In this document: positions 1-8,991 of the stretch, piece after piece
Position numbering within the stretch: position 1 is the first letter of the stretch
Layout of the letters: every line of letters begins with the position of its first letter
NCBI RefSeq assembly: GCF_029395435.1
Contig: NZ_CP113915.1
Coordinates: 1,116,001 to 1,180,000, forward strand
Source: Bifidobacterium sp. ESL0790
GTDB lineage: Bacteria; Actinomycetota; Actinomycetes; Actinomycetales; Bifidobacteriaceae
DNA: 64,000 nucleotides
Reading direction: 5' to 3'
Translations under genes and position numbers: made by a program
The notes under the pieces: model-generated
What the model was told of the DNA's origin: nothing
The model's input: only the letters and a program-made list of their open reading frames with translations
The model's database searches: none

Positions 1-8
1 GGTTCCGT

Positions 9-197
9 GTGGCCAGTTGGACGCTGATCGTCATCGCGGCCATCGCCTTCATCGTGGTCATGTGGCTGCCGGCCCACCCGATGTGGCTGATCATCACGGT
101 CTCCGCCGTCTTCATCGTCGGCGTGCTGAGCCTCTTCCTCACCGCCGGCGACTACCACCACAATCCCAACCTCGATGACAACGGCACCGCGGTCTGA
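9..197 (+). CDS. Small two-helix membrane protein, possibly 5'-truncated
   Basis: A 62-residue frame starting at GTG. It has two hydrophobic stretches (about residues 4-19 and 24-45) separated by a short Pro/His turn, then a polar tail rich in Asp, Asn and His. This predicts a small integral membrane protein with a hydrophilic C-terminus. The reading frame stays open to the left window edge, so the true start may lie outside and no ribosome-binding site can be seen. I do not recognise the family. It lies 54 bp upstream of the glycogen synthase start, on the same strand. Confidence 0.5.
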   Translation: MASWTLIVIAAIAFIVVMWLPAHPMWLIITVSAVFIVGVLSLFLTAGDYHHNPNLDDNGTAV

Positions 198-251
198 CCG
201 CCGCTCGCCAACATATGTGATATGGCGCCGCGCGACGGCGAAGGTGGCAGG

Positions 252-1469
252 ATGAGAATCGATTTGCTGACGCGGGAGTATCCGCCACACGTCTACGGGG
301 GAGCGGGCGTGCACGTCGACGAGCTCTCGAAGGTGCTCGCCAGCCGCGCCAAGGTCACCGTCCGCGCCTTCGACGGGCCGAGAAACGCTGCCCGGATTCC
401 GCATATCGACAACCTGCTTGTCGTCGGCTATGACGTGCCTGCGCAGTTGGCAAGCGCCAATCCCGCCTTGAAAGCGTTCGGCGTGGACCTGCAGATGGCC
501 AACGACATCGACGGCGACATCATCCACGCCCACACCTGGTACGCCAGCCTCGCCGGCCGCCTCGGTCAGCAATTGCACCACGTCCCGCTCGTCGTCACCG
601 CCCACAGCCTCGAGCCGTTCCGCCCATGGAAGCGCGAGCAGCTCGGCGGCGGCTACGATTTGAGCTCCTGGGCCGAACGCGACGCCTTCACCCACGCCGA
701 CCGCCTCATCGCCGTCTCCAACGGCATGAAGCAGGATATTCTGATGGCCTATCCCGCCATCGACGCATCGAAGATCTCTGTGGTGCACAACGGCATCACG
801 CTCGCCGATTTCCAAACCCCGAAAGCCGACGACCCGGGCTGGCAGGTTTTCGAACGCTACCATATCGCCCGCGACCGCCCCACGTTGCTTTTCGTCGGCA
901 GAATCACCCGCCAGAAGGGCCTGCCGTATCTGCTGGACGCCATACGTCTCATCAGCAAGGACATTCAGGTCGTGATCTGCGCCGGCGCCCCCGACACGAA
1001 GCTGCTCGGCGACGAGGTGCGCGACTCGTTCAGGCGTCTCAAAGAGGATCGTGGCAATGTGGTGTGGATCGAGAAGATGATGCCACGCGACGAGCTCAAC
1101 GCCCTGGAGCATGGCTGCGACGCGTTCGTCTGCCCGAGCATCTACGAGCCGCTCGGCATCGTCAACCTCGAGGCCATGGCCTGCCGCCTGCCCATCGTCG
1201 CCACGGCCACCGGCGGCATTCCCGAGGTCGTCAAGGATGGCGAGACCGGCTATTTGGTGCCGATCGACCAGGCGCACGACGGCTCCGGCACCCCGAAGGA
1301 TCCCGACCGTTTCGTCCACGACATGGCCGAGGCCATCGACCACATGATGGCCGACCCGGAGCGTGCCAAGGCGATGGGCGAGGCCGGCTACCGTCGCGCG
1401 CGCGACGAGTTCAGTTGGGAGCGCATCGCCGACGAGACGATGGACGTCTACCGCCAGGCGCTGCGTTAG
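252..1469 (+). CDS. glgA: Glycogen synthase, actinobacterial GT4 type
   Basis: A 405-residue GT-B glycosyltransferase. The N-terminus (MRIDLLTREYPPHVYGGAGV) matches the Corynebacterium/Mycobacterium GlgA-GlgM family, which elongates glycogen or makes maltose-1-phosphate from ADP-glucose. The donor-binding C-terminal half shows RITRQKG near residue 216 and the E-x7-E motif EPLGIVNLE near 300. These are GT4 hallmarks, unlike the GT5 GlgA of enterobacteria. I chose ATG 252 because AAGGTGG precedes it and the family N-terminus begins there; an in-frame ATG 30 bases upstream has no such support. Donor and product specificity (glycogen versus maltose-1-phosphate) cannot be decided from sequence alone. 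Confidence 0.88.
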   Translation: MRIDLLTREYPPHVYGGAGVHVDELSKVLASRAKVTVRAFDGPRNAARIPHIDNLLVVGYDVPAQLASANPALKAFGVDLQMANDIDGDIIHAHTWYASLAGRLGQQLHHVPLVVTAHSLEPFRPWKREQLGGGYDLSSWAERDAFTHADRLIAVSNGMKQDILMAYPAIDASKISVVHNGITLADFQTPKADDPGWQVFERYHIARDRPTLLFVGRITRQKGLPYLLDAIRLISKDIQVVICAGAPDTKLLGDEVRDSFRRLKEDRGNVVWIEKMMPRDELNALEHGCDAFVCPSIYEPLGIVNLEAMACRLPIVATATGGIPEVVKDGETGYLVPIDQAHDGSGTPKDPDRFVHDMAEAIDHMMADPERAKAMGEAGYRRARDEFSWERIADETMDVYRQALR

Positions 1470-1677
1470 CAAAGCCTCGCGCCTTCGAGATGTCGTCTTG
1501 ATTCACGACGACTCGGTCTCGCCTTGAATTCAGCGCGGCGTGGTTGTCTCACCGATGAATACCTGGAGCGGCCCTGTTCAGTGAAAATGGTATCCTTTGA
1601 GTGCTTTATGAATGCCGCCACGTTGGTTCCGGCGGCTTGATATCGCGGCCGTCGCCCACGAACGGAGGAAGACAACG

Positions 1678-1851
1678 ATGCTGCAGGATGTGCTGGTCAT
1701 ACTCATTGTCGTCGTCCTTCTGGTCGCCGTGCTGCTCTCGTTCTCCGCCGCGCTGCGCAAAGACACATCGCACCGCAAGCTCAAGACCTGGCTGAGCGCG
1801 CTGCTCTATTTCTTCGCCGTCATCCTCATCGTCTGCCGCTTCCTGACCTGA
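1678..1851 (+). CDS. Small two-helix membrane protein
   Basis: A 57-residue protein starting at ATG 1678, with a strong ribosome-binding site (GGAGGAAG) nine bases upstream. It has one hydrophobic helix at residues 3-24, a positively charged loop containing KDTSHRKLK, and a second helix at about 36-54. The basic loop suggests it faces the cytoplasm. No family or function is recognised. It lies alone between glycogen synthase and an ABC ATPase, about 200 bp downstream of the former. A longer upstream start is open but lacks a ribosome-binding site. Confidence 0.6.
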   Translation: MLQDVLVILIVVVLLVAVLLSFSAALRKDTSHRKLKTWLSALLYFFAVILIVCRFLT

Positions 1852-1932
1852 GCGTGGAACGGGCGTTGCCTGATTTGCCGCCCCACCATATGAAATTCGG
1901 CTCATATCAAGCTCGAGACGTCATTATCCTTG

Positions 1933-1946
1933 TGTCTATATAGACA
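1933..1946. promoter_or_regulatory. Perfect 14-bp palindrome upstream of ABC ATPase gene
   Basis: TGTCTATATAGACA is a perfect palindrome whose right edge lies 43 bp before the start of the ABC ATPase gene. Its place and symmetry suit a dimeric repressor operator or a -10 region overlapping one. No regulator gene is adjacent, so the binding protein is unknown. Confidence 0.4.
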
Positions 1947-1989
1947 TTGGACCGGCCGATTGGCGGCCGACGAGACGAGGTGAGCATCC

Positions 1990-2841
1990 ATGGGCGAAGG
2001 CGTTTCAGCATTGAAACTGAGCGGGGTCGAATTCAGGCGCAACAGGCGCGTCATTTTGACGGATGTGAATCTTGACATCAAGCAAGGCGAGAAGTGGGTG
2101 CTGTTCGGCCCCAACGGCATCGGCAAATCCAGCCTCGTCGCCATGATGGCCACGCGTGGCTTCCCCTCCGTCGGCACCGTCGACATCCTCGGCAACCGGC
2201 TCGGCAAGGTGGACGTCTTCTCCTACCGCAAGCGCATCGGCCTGAGCTCCGCCGAACTCTCGCGCTCGTTCCCGCCGCAGGAGGATCCGCTCGACGCCGT
2301 GGTGACCGCGCTCACCGCGACCACCGGCCGCTGGCGCGACACCTACACCAAAGAGGACTACGCCAAGGCGCGCGGCTTGATGGCGCAATTCGGCATCGAA
2401 TACCTCGAGGGCAAGCAGATGTTCAAGCTCTCCGAAGGCGAACGCACCCGCGTGCTCATCTGCCGCGCCCTGATGGGTGACCCGGATCTGCTGATTCTCG
2501 ACGAGCCGACCACGGGCCTCGACCTCGGCGGGCGCGAGCTGGCGTTGCGTGCGCTGAGCGACATCGGCCGCCACGACACCGACCGCACGGTGCTCTTGGT
2601 GACCCATCGTCTTGAGGAGATTCCGCAGGGCTTCGACCACGTCGCCATCATGGGCCGCCTGGCCGGCAACGAGACCGACGCCCACGCCGACAACGTGGCG
2701 GGCGCCGACCCGCAGCCCGGCACCATCATCTACACCGGCGACCTCGAGCACGGCTTCACCACCGAACGCCTCAGCCACATCTTCGGCCTGCCGCTCAAGG
2801 TGACCCACGACGGTGGCCGCTGGAACGCTTACGCGGTGTGA
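1990..2841 (+). CDS. ABC-type ATPase subunit, stand-alone
   Basis: A 283-residue single ABC domain. It has Walker A GPNGIGKS near residue 40, signature LSEGER near 147, Walker B LLILDEP near 167 and the switch His in THR near 205. The signature is LSEGE rather than LSGGQ. No permease or substrate-binding gene is adjacent, so either the membrane partner is encoded elsewhere or the protein has a non-transport role; substrate unknown. A tail of about 60 residues follows the ATPase core. The start ATG is preceded by GAGGTGAG. A palindrome at 1933-1946 lies in the presumed promoter. Confidence 0.8.
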   Translation: MGEGVSALKLSGVEFRRNRRVILTDVNLDIKQGEKWVLFGPNGIGKSSLVAMMATRGFPSVGTVDILGNRLGKVDVFSYRKRIGLSSAELSRSFPPQEDPLDAVVTALTATTGRWRDTYTKEDYAKARGLMAQFGIEYLEGKQMFKLSEGERTRVLICRALMGDPDLLILDEPTTGLDLGGRELALRALSDIGRHDTDRTVLLVTHRLEEIPQGFDHVAIMGRLAGNETDAHADNVAGADPQPGTIIYTGDLEHGFTTERLSHIFGLPLKVTHDGGRWNAYAV

Positions 2842-2858
2842 ATCTCAGGCTCGATTGA

Positions 2859-2972
2859 GTTAAGTGGGTGCCTGCGGGGTTAAGTGGGTGCCGTTTTCGG
2901 TGTATTTGGTATGTCTGGGCTCAGAATACATGGATTAAGACACCCGCTTAACCAGTAAAGCACCCACTTAAC
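2859..2972. repeat. 114-bp nested palindrome built from four 14-bp repeats
   Basis: GTTAAGTGGGTGCC occurs at 2859-2872 and 2879-2892. Inverted, slightly diverged copies lie at 2939-2952 and 2959-2972. The gap within each pair is six bases on both sides, so the four copies form one imperfect 34-bp inverted repeat. The 46-base loop also contains a TGTATT/AATACA pair. It sits between the ABC ATPase gene and the tRNA methyltransferase gene. It could be a strong transcript-end structure, a regulator-binding site or a small palindromic mobile repeat; no T-tract is present. Confidence 0.7.
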
Positions 2973-3106
2973 TTGCAATATCGGTATTAACAATGTAAAA
3001 ATCATCAATTTCCATCGCTTTTTATACATGAAACTGATTTCTCGCCCCTCATCGAGATGATGTGAGAGCATGGGCTCATCAAGTTCGTAATCGATGGAAA
3101 GTGTGG

Positions 3107-4177
3107 ATGGGGATGCCGAGAACCGGAAAGCTGCGCGAGGGTGAGAAGGTCCAGTTCACGGACCGTAAGGGCAAGAAGATCACCGAGCAGCTCGTCGCCG
3201 GCGGCTCCACACAGACCGACCACGGCCTGATCCTGCACGACGAGGTCATCGGCCGCAGCGAGGGCATCGTCGTCACCACCGTCACCTCGAAGCGTGAGGA
3301 CCAGATCAACAAGGTCAACCCGCAGCGTGACAAGGACAAGCCGTGGAAGGCGGCGCGCGCGATCGGTGGCTGGGACTACGCCGTGATGCGTCCGCGGCTG
3401 GCCGACTATGTGCTCTCCATGCCCCGCGGCGCGCAGATCATGTACCCCAAGGACATCGCCCAGGTCGTCCAGCTCGGCGACATGCGCCCCGGCCTCAATG
3501 TGCTCGAGTCCGGCGCGGGCTCGGGGGCGATGAGCCTGAACCTGCTCGACGCCGTGGGGGAGACGGGCCACTTGACCACCATCGAGATGCGCCCGGAATT
3601 CGCCAAGATCACCGAGGCGAACGCGACGCTCTATTATGGCCGACGCCCGGAATGGTGGAATCTGCTCACCGGCGACTTCGATTCGGTGGCGGCCACGCTG
3701 CCGGAACATTCCTTCGACCGCATCATGCTCGACATGCTCGACCCGTGGAATCGGCTCGAGCAGGCCTATCGCGTGATCGCTCCTGGTGGCGTGCTCATCG
3801 CCTACGTCACCACCACCACGCAGATGTCACGCCTCTGCGAGGGGCTGCGTGAGGCCGGCTGTTGGACCGAGCCCGAGGTGCAGGAAACGTTCGAGCGCAC
3901 ATGGAAGGCGCAGGGGCTGGCTGTGCGTCCCGACCATCAGATGATCGGCCACACCGGTTTCCTCGTCGTCACCCGCGCCATGGCCGAGGGCTTCAAGGCC
4001 CTGCGCAAGCGCGACCGCGCCACCAAAGACACCGTCACCGACGTCGATTCGCTGACCGACGAGCAGCGTCAGGCCCGCCTCGCCGACCTCGAGCTGCGCG
4101 ACATCAGCGACCGCAAGCTCCGCCGTGTGCTGCGCGACTTAGGATTTCAAGTACAGATGATTAATTATAAAATTTGA
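3107..4177 (+). CDS. trmI: tRNA (adenine-58-N1) methyltransferase, C-terminus altered
   Basis: A 356-residue class I SAM-dependent methyltransferase of the TrmI family, which methylates A58 in the tRNA T-loop. It has an N-terminal OB-like region (EKVQFTDRKGKKITEQ), a SAM-binding glycine loop ESGAGSGAMSL near 132 and DMLDPWN near 209 at the catalytic pocket. ATG 3107 is favoured because GGAAAG lies a few bases upstream; GTG 3062 and ATG 3113 are alternatives. The last 11 residues (GFQVQMINYKI) are encoded by AT-rich DNA unlike the rest of the gene. This suggests that foreign DNA joined or replaced the original 3' end. Confidence 0.85.
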   Translation: MGMPRTGKLREGEKVQFTDRKGKKITEQLVAGGSTQTDHGLILHDEVIGRSEGIVVTTVTSKREDQINKVNPQRDKDKPWKAARAIGGWDYAVMRPRLADYVLSMPRGAQIMYPKDIAQVVQLGDMRPGLNVLESGAGSGAMSLNLLDAVGETGHLTTIEMRPEFAKITEANATLYYGRRPEWWNLLTGDFDSVAATLPEHSFDRIMLDMLDPWNRLEQAYRVIAPGGVLIAYVTTTTQMSRLCEGLREAGCWTEPEVQETFERTWKAQGLAVRPDHQMIGHTGFLVVTRAMAEGFKALRKRDRATKDTVTDVDSLTDEQRQARLADLELRDISDRKLRRVLRDLGFQVQMINYKI

Positions 4178-4219
4178 ATGTTAGAAAGTTAATTAACTAA
4201 ATCGCGAGAAAGGGTAAAG

Positions 4220-4936
4220 ATGAGTGATGCTAGTGATAAGGCAATTAATGAGTTTTTCGATGAAATTATGAAAGTGCCTTGGGGGTCTATGTCTAAGACT
4301 CAACTTGAAACTTTAGTTTTTATCCTTTTAGTCGATACCGGAAAAATTTCATTTAAGACAGCTAATGCCAAAAATCTTTCAAATTATGAACTCGCTATGC
4401 TCCTTCAGATTACACCTATGAAGGCGAAAACTTTAAGGTATCGATTTGAACAGCAAAAACTCAAAGATAGGAAATTAGATTTTTCTGTAGTTATTGAAAA
4501 GGCAGATATTAATTTTGAACCTGACGACAAAAATCATGCTTTTGTACAGATTGAGAATGGATTATATGCAGATTTCCTTCGTAACAGATTAAAAGAGCAT
4601 GCATCTGTAACTTGGACTTATCCGGGTTCTGACGTCCTAAAAGTAAATCGGAATGCCTTAAAAGAGGTGTTAGAAGAAGAAAGTCTTAAATTCGCAAATA
4701 ATAAAAAAAGTAATAAATCACAAAATACTCGAGATACTTATGTGAAAATGCTCGATGGCCTTTTTGATCAAGAAAGAATAGATCAAAAAAAAGAAACGCC
4801 TGCTGATTTTATTCGTAAGAATATAAATAAATCGAACCTGGCAAAAGCAAGTAAAGAAGTTAGTAGAAAAGTAGCTATAGCATCTGCCGGAGAACTACTG
4901 TCCATGGCCCTAAAGGGGTTAATTACTTTTGCTTGA
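4220..4936 (+). CDS. Unknown protein in AT-rich island
   Basis: A 238-residue protein whose base composition and codon use (AAA, AAT, TTA, AGA) are far more AT-rich than any flanking gene, so it was probably acquired by transfer. GAAAGG precedes the ATG. The N-terminal 75 residues look helical (KTQLETLVFILL, then LSNYELAMLLQI followed by basic residues). A Lys/Asn-rich segment lies near 155-170. A hydrophobic helix at the C-terminus (SAGELLSMALKGLITFA) could contact membrane. I recognise no family. A lone AT-rich cargo gene beside a housekeeping tRNA-modification gene is a typical place for an orphan phage-defence or toxin gene, but that is inference only. Confidence 0.6.
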   Translation: MSDASDKAINEFFDEIMKVPWGSMSKTQLETLVFILLVDTGKISFKTANAKNLSNYELAMLLQITPMKAKTLRYRFEQQKLKDRKLDFSVVIEKADINFEPDDKNHAFVQIENGLYADFLRNRLKEHASVTWTYPGSDVLKVNRNALKEVLEEESLKFANNKKSNKSQNTRDTYVKMLDGLFDQERIDQKKETPADFIRKNINKSNLAKASKEVSRKVAIASAGELLSMALKGLITFA

Positions 4937-5040
4937 CGATATAACCTCCTCTTATAACGACACACTAAGTGGCTTGATGACCTTAGAACGCGGTTTTTTG
5001 GCAGTCTCAGAGAAGCAAATGGTCAACCACTGGAGGAATT

Positions 5041-7377
5041 ATGCCCATGCTCACATCCGTCTCAGGCTTCCCGCGCATCGGCCGCGACCGGGAACTGAAG
5101 AAAATCATCGAAGGTTATTGGAGGGGCAACGCGAGCCTCGACGACGTGCGCGCCACCGCCAAGAACCTGCGCGCCGAGCATTGGAAGCTCCAGGCGCAGG
5201 CGGGCATCGACCTCGTCCCCAGCAATGATTTCAGCTATTACGACCAGATGCTCGACACGGCCATCATGCTTGGCGCCGTGCCGCAGCGCTACCGCCGCCT
5301 CGATTTCGAGAACCCCGAGGACATGCTTTTCGCCATGGCCCGCGGCTACCAGGGCCCCGAGGGCGACGTCACCGCGCTGCCGATGAAGAAGTGGTTCACC
5401 ACCAACTACCACTACATCGTCCCTGAGATCGACGCCTCCACCGACATCAGGCTCTCGTCGCTCAAGGCCATCGACGAGTTCGACGAGGCGTTGGAGCTCG
5501 GCATCCGCACCAAGCCGGTGCTCATCGGCCCCTACACCTTCCTCAAGCTGGCCCGCAACCCGCAGGCCGAGGAGCTGGAGCTCGACGCCGGCCTCATCAA
5601 CTCCGTCGCCTCTGTCTACGCCGACATGCTCCGCCTCTTCGCTGGCCACGGCGCCGACTGGGCGCAGTTTGACGAGCCCTATCTCGTGCTCGACAAGGAG
5701 CCCGGCGACGTCGACCTCTTCAAGGCGCTCTATGCCAAGCTCCTGCCCGCGCGCAACAGCGTGGACGGCTCGGTCAAGCTGCTCATCAACACCTATTTCG
5801 GCAACATCGCCGACATCTACGAGACCGTCAACTCGCTGAACTTCGACGGCATCGGCCTCGACCTGATCGAGGGGCGCGACGAGAACCTCGCGGCGGTCAA
5901 GAAGTACGGCGTGGCCGATTGCACCACCATCTTCGCCGGCGTGGTCAACGGGCGCAACATTTGGCGCAACGACTACGCCGCAAGCCTCGGCCTCGTGGAC
6001 GCGCTGAAGACCGTGGCGCCCAAGGTCGCCGTCTCCACCGCCTCGTCGCTGCTCCACGTGCCGTTCAGCACGGAGGGGGAGACCGGCATCGAGCCCGATA
6101 TCCGCAAGCACTTCGCCTTCGCGGTCGAGAAGCTGGGCGAGACCAAGGACATCGCCACTCTGGCTGACCTCGACGATGACGCGCGCAAAACCGCCAAGGC
6201 ACTGGCCGACAACCAGGCGCTCTTCGACGGCAGCCGCGTGGCTCCCGACCAGGCCGTGGCCGACCGTCTCGCCGCGCTCAGCGACAAGGACTTCGTGCGC
6301 CAGCCCGCCCGCGCGGAGCGCCGCAAACTGCAGCACGAGGCGTTGGGCCTGCCCGAGCTGCCCACCACGACCATCGGCTCGTTCCCGCAGACGCGCGAGG
6401 TGCGCTCCACCCGCGCCAAGTTCCGCAAGGGCGAGATTGACCAGAAGACCTACGACGATTTCATCGCCGGCCAGATCGACCAGGTCATCGCCCACCAGGA
6501 GCAGATCGGCCTCGACGTGCTGGTCCATGGCGAGTTCGAGCGCAACGACATGGTCGAGTACTTCGGCCAGCATTTGAACGGCTTCCTCTTCACCAAGAAC
6601 GCCTGGGTGCAGTCCTACGGCACCCGCTGCGTCAAGCCTCCGATCGTCTGGGGTGACGTCTCCCGCGCCGAGCCGATCACCGTGCGTTGGAGCCAGTACG
6701 CGCAGAGTCGCACCCAGCATGTCGTCAAGGGCATGCTCACGGGCCCGGTCACCATCCTCAACTGGTCCTGGCCGCGCGAGGACATCAGCAACGAGCTGCA
6801 GACCCAGCAGCTGGCCCTGGCCATTCGCGACGAGGTGCTCGACCTCGAGGCCGCCGGCATCAAGGTTATCCAGATCGACGAGGCCGCGCTGCGCGAGAAG
6901 CTGCCGCTGCGCCGCTCCGACTGGCACAAGAAGTACCTCGACTGGGCCATCCCCGCCTTCCGCCTGGTGCATTCCGCCGTCAAGCCGACCACACAGATTC
7001 ACACGCACATGTGCTACTCCGAGTTCAACGACATCATCAAGGACATCGACAACATGGACGCCGACGTGATCTCGTTCGAGGCCTCCCGTGGCGACCTGGT
7101 GGTGCTCGACGCCATCCATGACGCGCACTTCGAGACCGAGGTGGGCCCGGGCGTCTACGACATCCATTCGCCGCGCATCCCGTCCACCAAGGAATTGGTG
7201 GAGCGTATCCACGCAATCTTGAAGAAGGCCGACGCTAGCCGCGTCTGGATCAACCCCGATTGCGGCCTGAAGACCCGCGGCAACGAGGAGACTTGGCCCA
7301 GCCTCGAGCATATGGTTGAGGCGGCCAAGACCGTTCGCGCCGAACTCGCGAACGCCTCGCAGGCCTCGCGCAACTAA
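5041..7377 (+). CDS. metE: Cobalamin-independent methionine synthase
   Basis: A 778-residue MetE, which transfers the methyl group from 5-methyltetrahydropteroyltri-glutamate to homocysteine to form methionine in the cytosol. The length is normal for the duplicated-barrel family. The N-terminus [18 protein letters not shown] and the second-barrel start [18 protein letters not shown] are typical. Zinc ligands are visible in HTHMCYSEF (Cys near 656) and [10 protein letters not shown] (Cys near 740). The ATG is preceded by TGGAGGAA. metF follows in the same direction and supplies methyltetrahydrofolate. A 16-bp hairpin lies between the two genes. No cobalamin or SAM riboswitch was recognised in the short leader. 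Confidence 0.97.
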   Translation: MPMLTSVSGFPRIGRDRELKKIIEGYWRGNASLDDVRATAKNLRAEHWKLQAQAGIDLVPSNDFSYYDQMLDTAIMLGAVPQRYRRLDFENPEDMLFAMARGYQGPEGDVTALPMKKWFTTNYHYIVPEIDASTDIRLSSLKAIDEFDEALELGIRTKPVLIGPYTFLKLARNPQAEELELDAGLINSVASVYADMLRLFAGHGADWAQFDEPYLVLDKEPGDVDLFKALYAKLLPARNSVDGSVKLLINTYFGNIADIYETVNSLNFDGIGLDLIEGRDENLAAVKKYGVADCTTIFAGVVNGRNIWRNDYAASLGLVDALKTVAPKVAVSTASSLLHVPFSTEGETGIEPDIRKHFAFAVEKLGETKDIATLADLDDDARKTAKALADNQALFDGSRVAPDQAVADRLAALSDKDFVRQPARAERRKLQHEALGLPELPTTTIGSFPQTREVRSTRAKFRKGEIDQKTYDDFIAGQIDQVIAHQEQIGLDVLVHGEFERNDMVEYFGQHLNGFLFTKNAWVQSYGTRCVKPPIVWGDVSRAEPITVRWSQYAQSRTQHVVKGMLTGPVTILNWSWPREDISNELQTQQLALAIRDEVLDLEAAGIKVIQIDEAALREKLPLRRSDWHKKYLDWAIPAFRLVHSAVKPTTQIHTHMCYSEFNDIIKDIDNMDADVISFEASRGDLVVLDAIHDAHFETEVGPGVYDIHSPRIPSTKELVERIHAILKKADASRVWINPDCGLKTRGNEETWPSLEHMVEAAKTVRAELANASQASRN

Positions 7378-7398
7378 GCAAATATCAAGTACTACCAA

Positions 7399-7443
7399 CG
7401 TGTGGCCGGCATCAAACTTAACCAACATGATGCCGGCCACACG
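7399..7443 (+). terminator. 16-bp perfect hairpin between metE and metF
   Basis: CGTGTGGCCGGCATCA pairs perfectly with its complement ending at 7443, with a 13-base loop. Only a short T-run follows. It probably acts as a partial terminator or an mRNA-stabilising structure that sets the metE:metF ratio. The metF ribosome-binding site lies about ten bases downstream. Confidence 0.7.
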
Positions 7444-7463
7444 ATTTGTCACAGGAGACAGCC

Positions 7464-8315
7464 ATGCATTCGCCGATTTTCTCGCTTGAGGTCTTCCCGC
7501 CCAAGCCGCACGCCCCGGTGGGCACCATCTATGACGCGCTCGACGGGCTCCAGGGCCTCGACCCCGATTTCATCTCGGTGACCTACCGCCACGGCACCCA
7601 CGCCGACCGCGTCAAGACCGCCGGAATCGCCCACACCATCAATTTCGACTACCACATCCCCGTCGTGGCGCACCTGACCGCCTTGTATAGCAGCCGGGCG
7701 ACCGTGGACGAGGCTTTGGACCTCTTCCGCGAGGCCGGAGTGTTTGGCGTGCTGGCGTTGCGTGGTGACTATGTCGAAGGCAATGAGCCCTGCGGAGATT
7801 TCGAGCACGCCAGCGATCTGGCCGCCTATATCAGTAAACGCGATCCCGAAATGCAGATCATGGGCGCCTGCTACCCGGAATGCCATCTCGAGTGCTCGTG
7901 CCTTGAAGAGGATGTCGACAATCTCAAGAAGAAGGTCGACGCGGGCGTCACGCACCTGATCACGCAGCTCTTCTACGACAACGAGGATTTCTACCGGTTC
8001 CTCGACCTCGCGCGCGCAAAGGGTGTCGAAGTTCCGATCGAGGCGGGAATCATGCCGGTGCGCAGCGTCAAATCAATCAACAACATGACCAAACGCAACG
8101 GCTCCAAGGTCCCGCCGGCTGTGCAGCGCATGGTCGACAAGTGGGGTGACGACGTGCCGAGCCTGCAGCAGGCGGGCATCGTCTACGCCTCCGAGCAGAT
8201 CGCCGATTTGGTGGCGCACGGCGTCGATGGCGTGCATCTGTACACGATGAACCGACCGGCGCTGGCCCGCCGCATTTGGGCGAACGTAGAATCCCTGTTC
8301 ACCATCACGCAATAG
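7464..8315 (+). CDS. metF: 5,10-methylenetetrahydrofolate reductase
   Basis: A 283-residue FAD-dependent TIM-barrel enzyme that reduces methylene-THF to methyl-THF, the methyl donor for MetE encoded just upstream. Family motifs include SLEVFPPK at the N-terminus with the catalytic Glu, ISVTYRHG, LRGDYVEG, THLITQLFYDN and PIEAGIMPV. ATG 7464 was chosen because CAGGAGA lies directly upstream; an in-frame TTG 18 bases earlier would overlap that site. It forms a methionine-synthesis pair with metE, separated only by a hairpin. Confidence 0.95.
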   Translation: MHSPIFSLEVFPPKPHAPVGTIYDALDGLQGLDPDFISVTYRHGTHADRVKTAGIAHTINFDYHIPVVAHLTALYSSRATVDEALDLFREAGVFGVLALRGDYVEGNEPCGDFEHASDLAAYISKRDPEMQIMGACYPECHLECSCLEEDVDNLKKKVDAGVTHLITQLFYDNEDFYRFLDLARAKGVEVPIEAGIMPVRSVKSINNMTKRNGSKVPPAVQRMVDKWGDDVPSLQQAGIVYASEQIADLVAHGVDGVHLYTMNRPALARRIWANVESLFTITQ

Positions 8316-8347
8316 GGAGTCGCGGATCGTTCACGACCCTGATTTAT

Positions 8348-8393
8348 GACTTTGGGCTGGTAATCGTTATCTGACGACTACCAGCCCAAAGTC
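8348..8393. terminator. 15-bp perfect hairpin between convergent genes
   Basis: GACTTTGGGCTGGTA pairs perfectly with its complement ending at 8393, across a 16-base loop. It lies between the end of metF and the end of the opposing membrane-protein gene, so it probably stops transcription from both sides. Confidence 0.75.
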
Positions 8394-8419
8394 TATGTTC
8401 GGCTTATTCCATAGACCTT

Positions 8420-8770
8420 TTATTTCTTGTTTTTCTTGTTCTTTTTACTCTTCTTGCTTCGTTTTTCATCTTCCTCCTCTTTCGGGCGGAGTGAGGGGAA
8501 ATGGGCGAGCAGCGAGGTGTGGATCGGCGGGATCTTCGCGATGACCAGGCCGACGATGGCGGCGATGATGATGGCCCACGAGGCGGCGTCCTGCTTGACG
8601 TACATCAGCAGAAAGACGACCACGACGAAACCGACGCCAAGATATTGCTGCCACTTGTTCTGTGTCTCGGTCATGCGGCTCGCCTTCAACGGCACCGCGC
8701 CGAACAGGATTCCCGTGGCCAGGCCCGCGATGGTGCAGACGACGGTGACGACGATGCTGATGGTGTCCAT
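8420..8770 (-). CDS. Small integral membrane protein with Lys-rich tail
   Basis: A 116-residue protein. There are three hydrophobic segments, at about 3-28, 46-60 and 67-84. The last 20 residues are almost all Lys, Glu, Asp, Ser and Asn and end in KKSKKNKKNKK, which should lie in the cytoplasm. ATG at 8770 is supported by AAGGAG upstream; the frame is open further but without such a site. I do not recognise the family. It is convergent with metF and divergent from glnE. Confidence 0.7.
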   Translation of the reverse strand: MDTISIVVTVVCTIAGLATGILFGAVPLKASRMTETQNKWQQYLGVGFVVVVFLLMYVKQDAASWAIIIAAIVGLVIAKIPPIHTSLLAHFPSLRPKEEEDEKRSKKSKKNKKNKK

Positions 8771-8991
8771 GACGCTCCTTTGCAGTTCCGGCCGCGCCGC
8801 GACCGTGTTCCGCGCTGATTCGATACCTTGATGATAAACCGACAAGGCGAAATCAACGTGCCTGGTGGGTTTGTCGGGATTGATAGCACGATATTTCCTA
8901 CGCCGCGACCAGATCATCCCGTTGACGGCTTTCGTCTCCCGAGCTTGGGCAAAGCGGAGGCATTGCGCGACCTTGGTTGTATCTTGGGACT

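Noticed and set aside
4937..5040. Riboswitch (cobalamin or SAM) before metE
   Set aside because: Only 104 bp are available between the genes and no conserved boxes or compact fold were recognised.
5062..7452. Long open frame on the minus strand opposite metE
   Set aside because: It exists because GC-ending codons on the plus strand remove stops from one antisense phase. The translated protein is Val/Leu/Gly/Asp-monotonous with no family features, while metE is complete.
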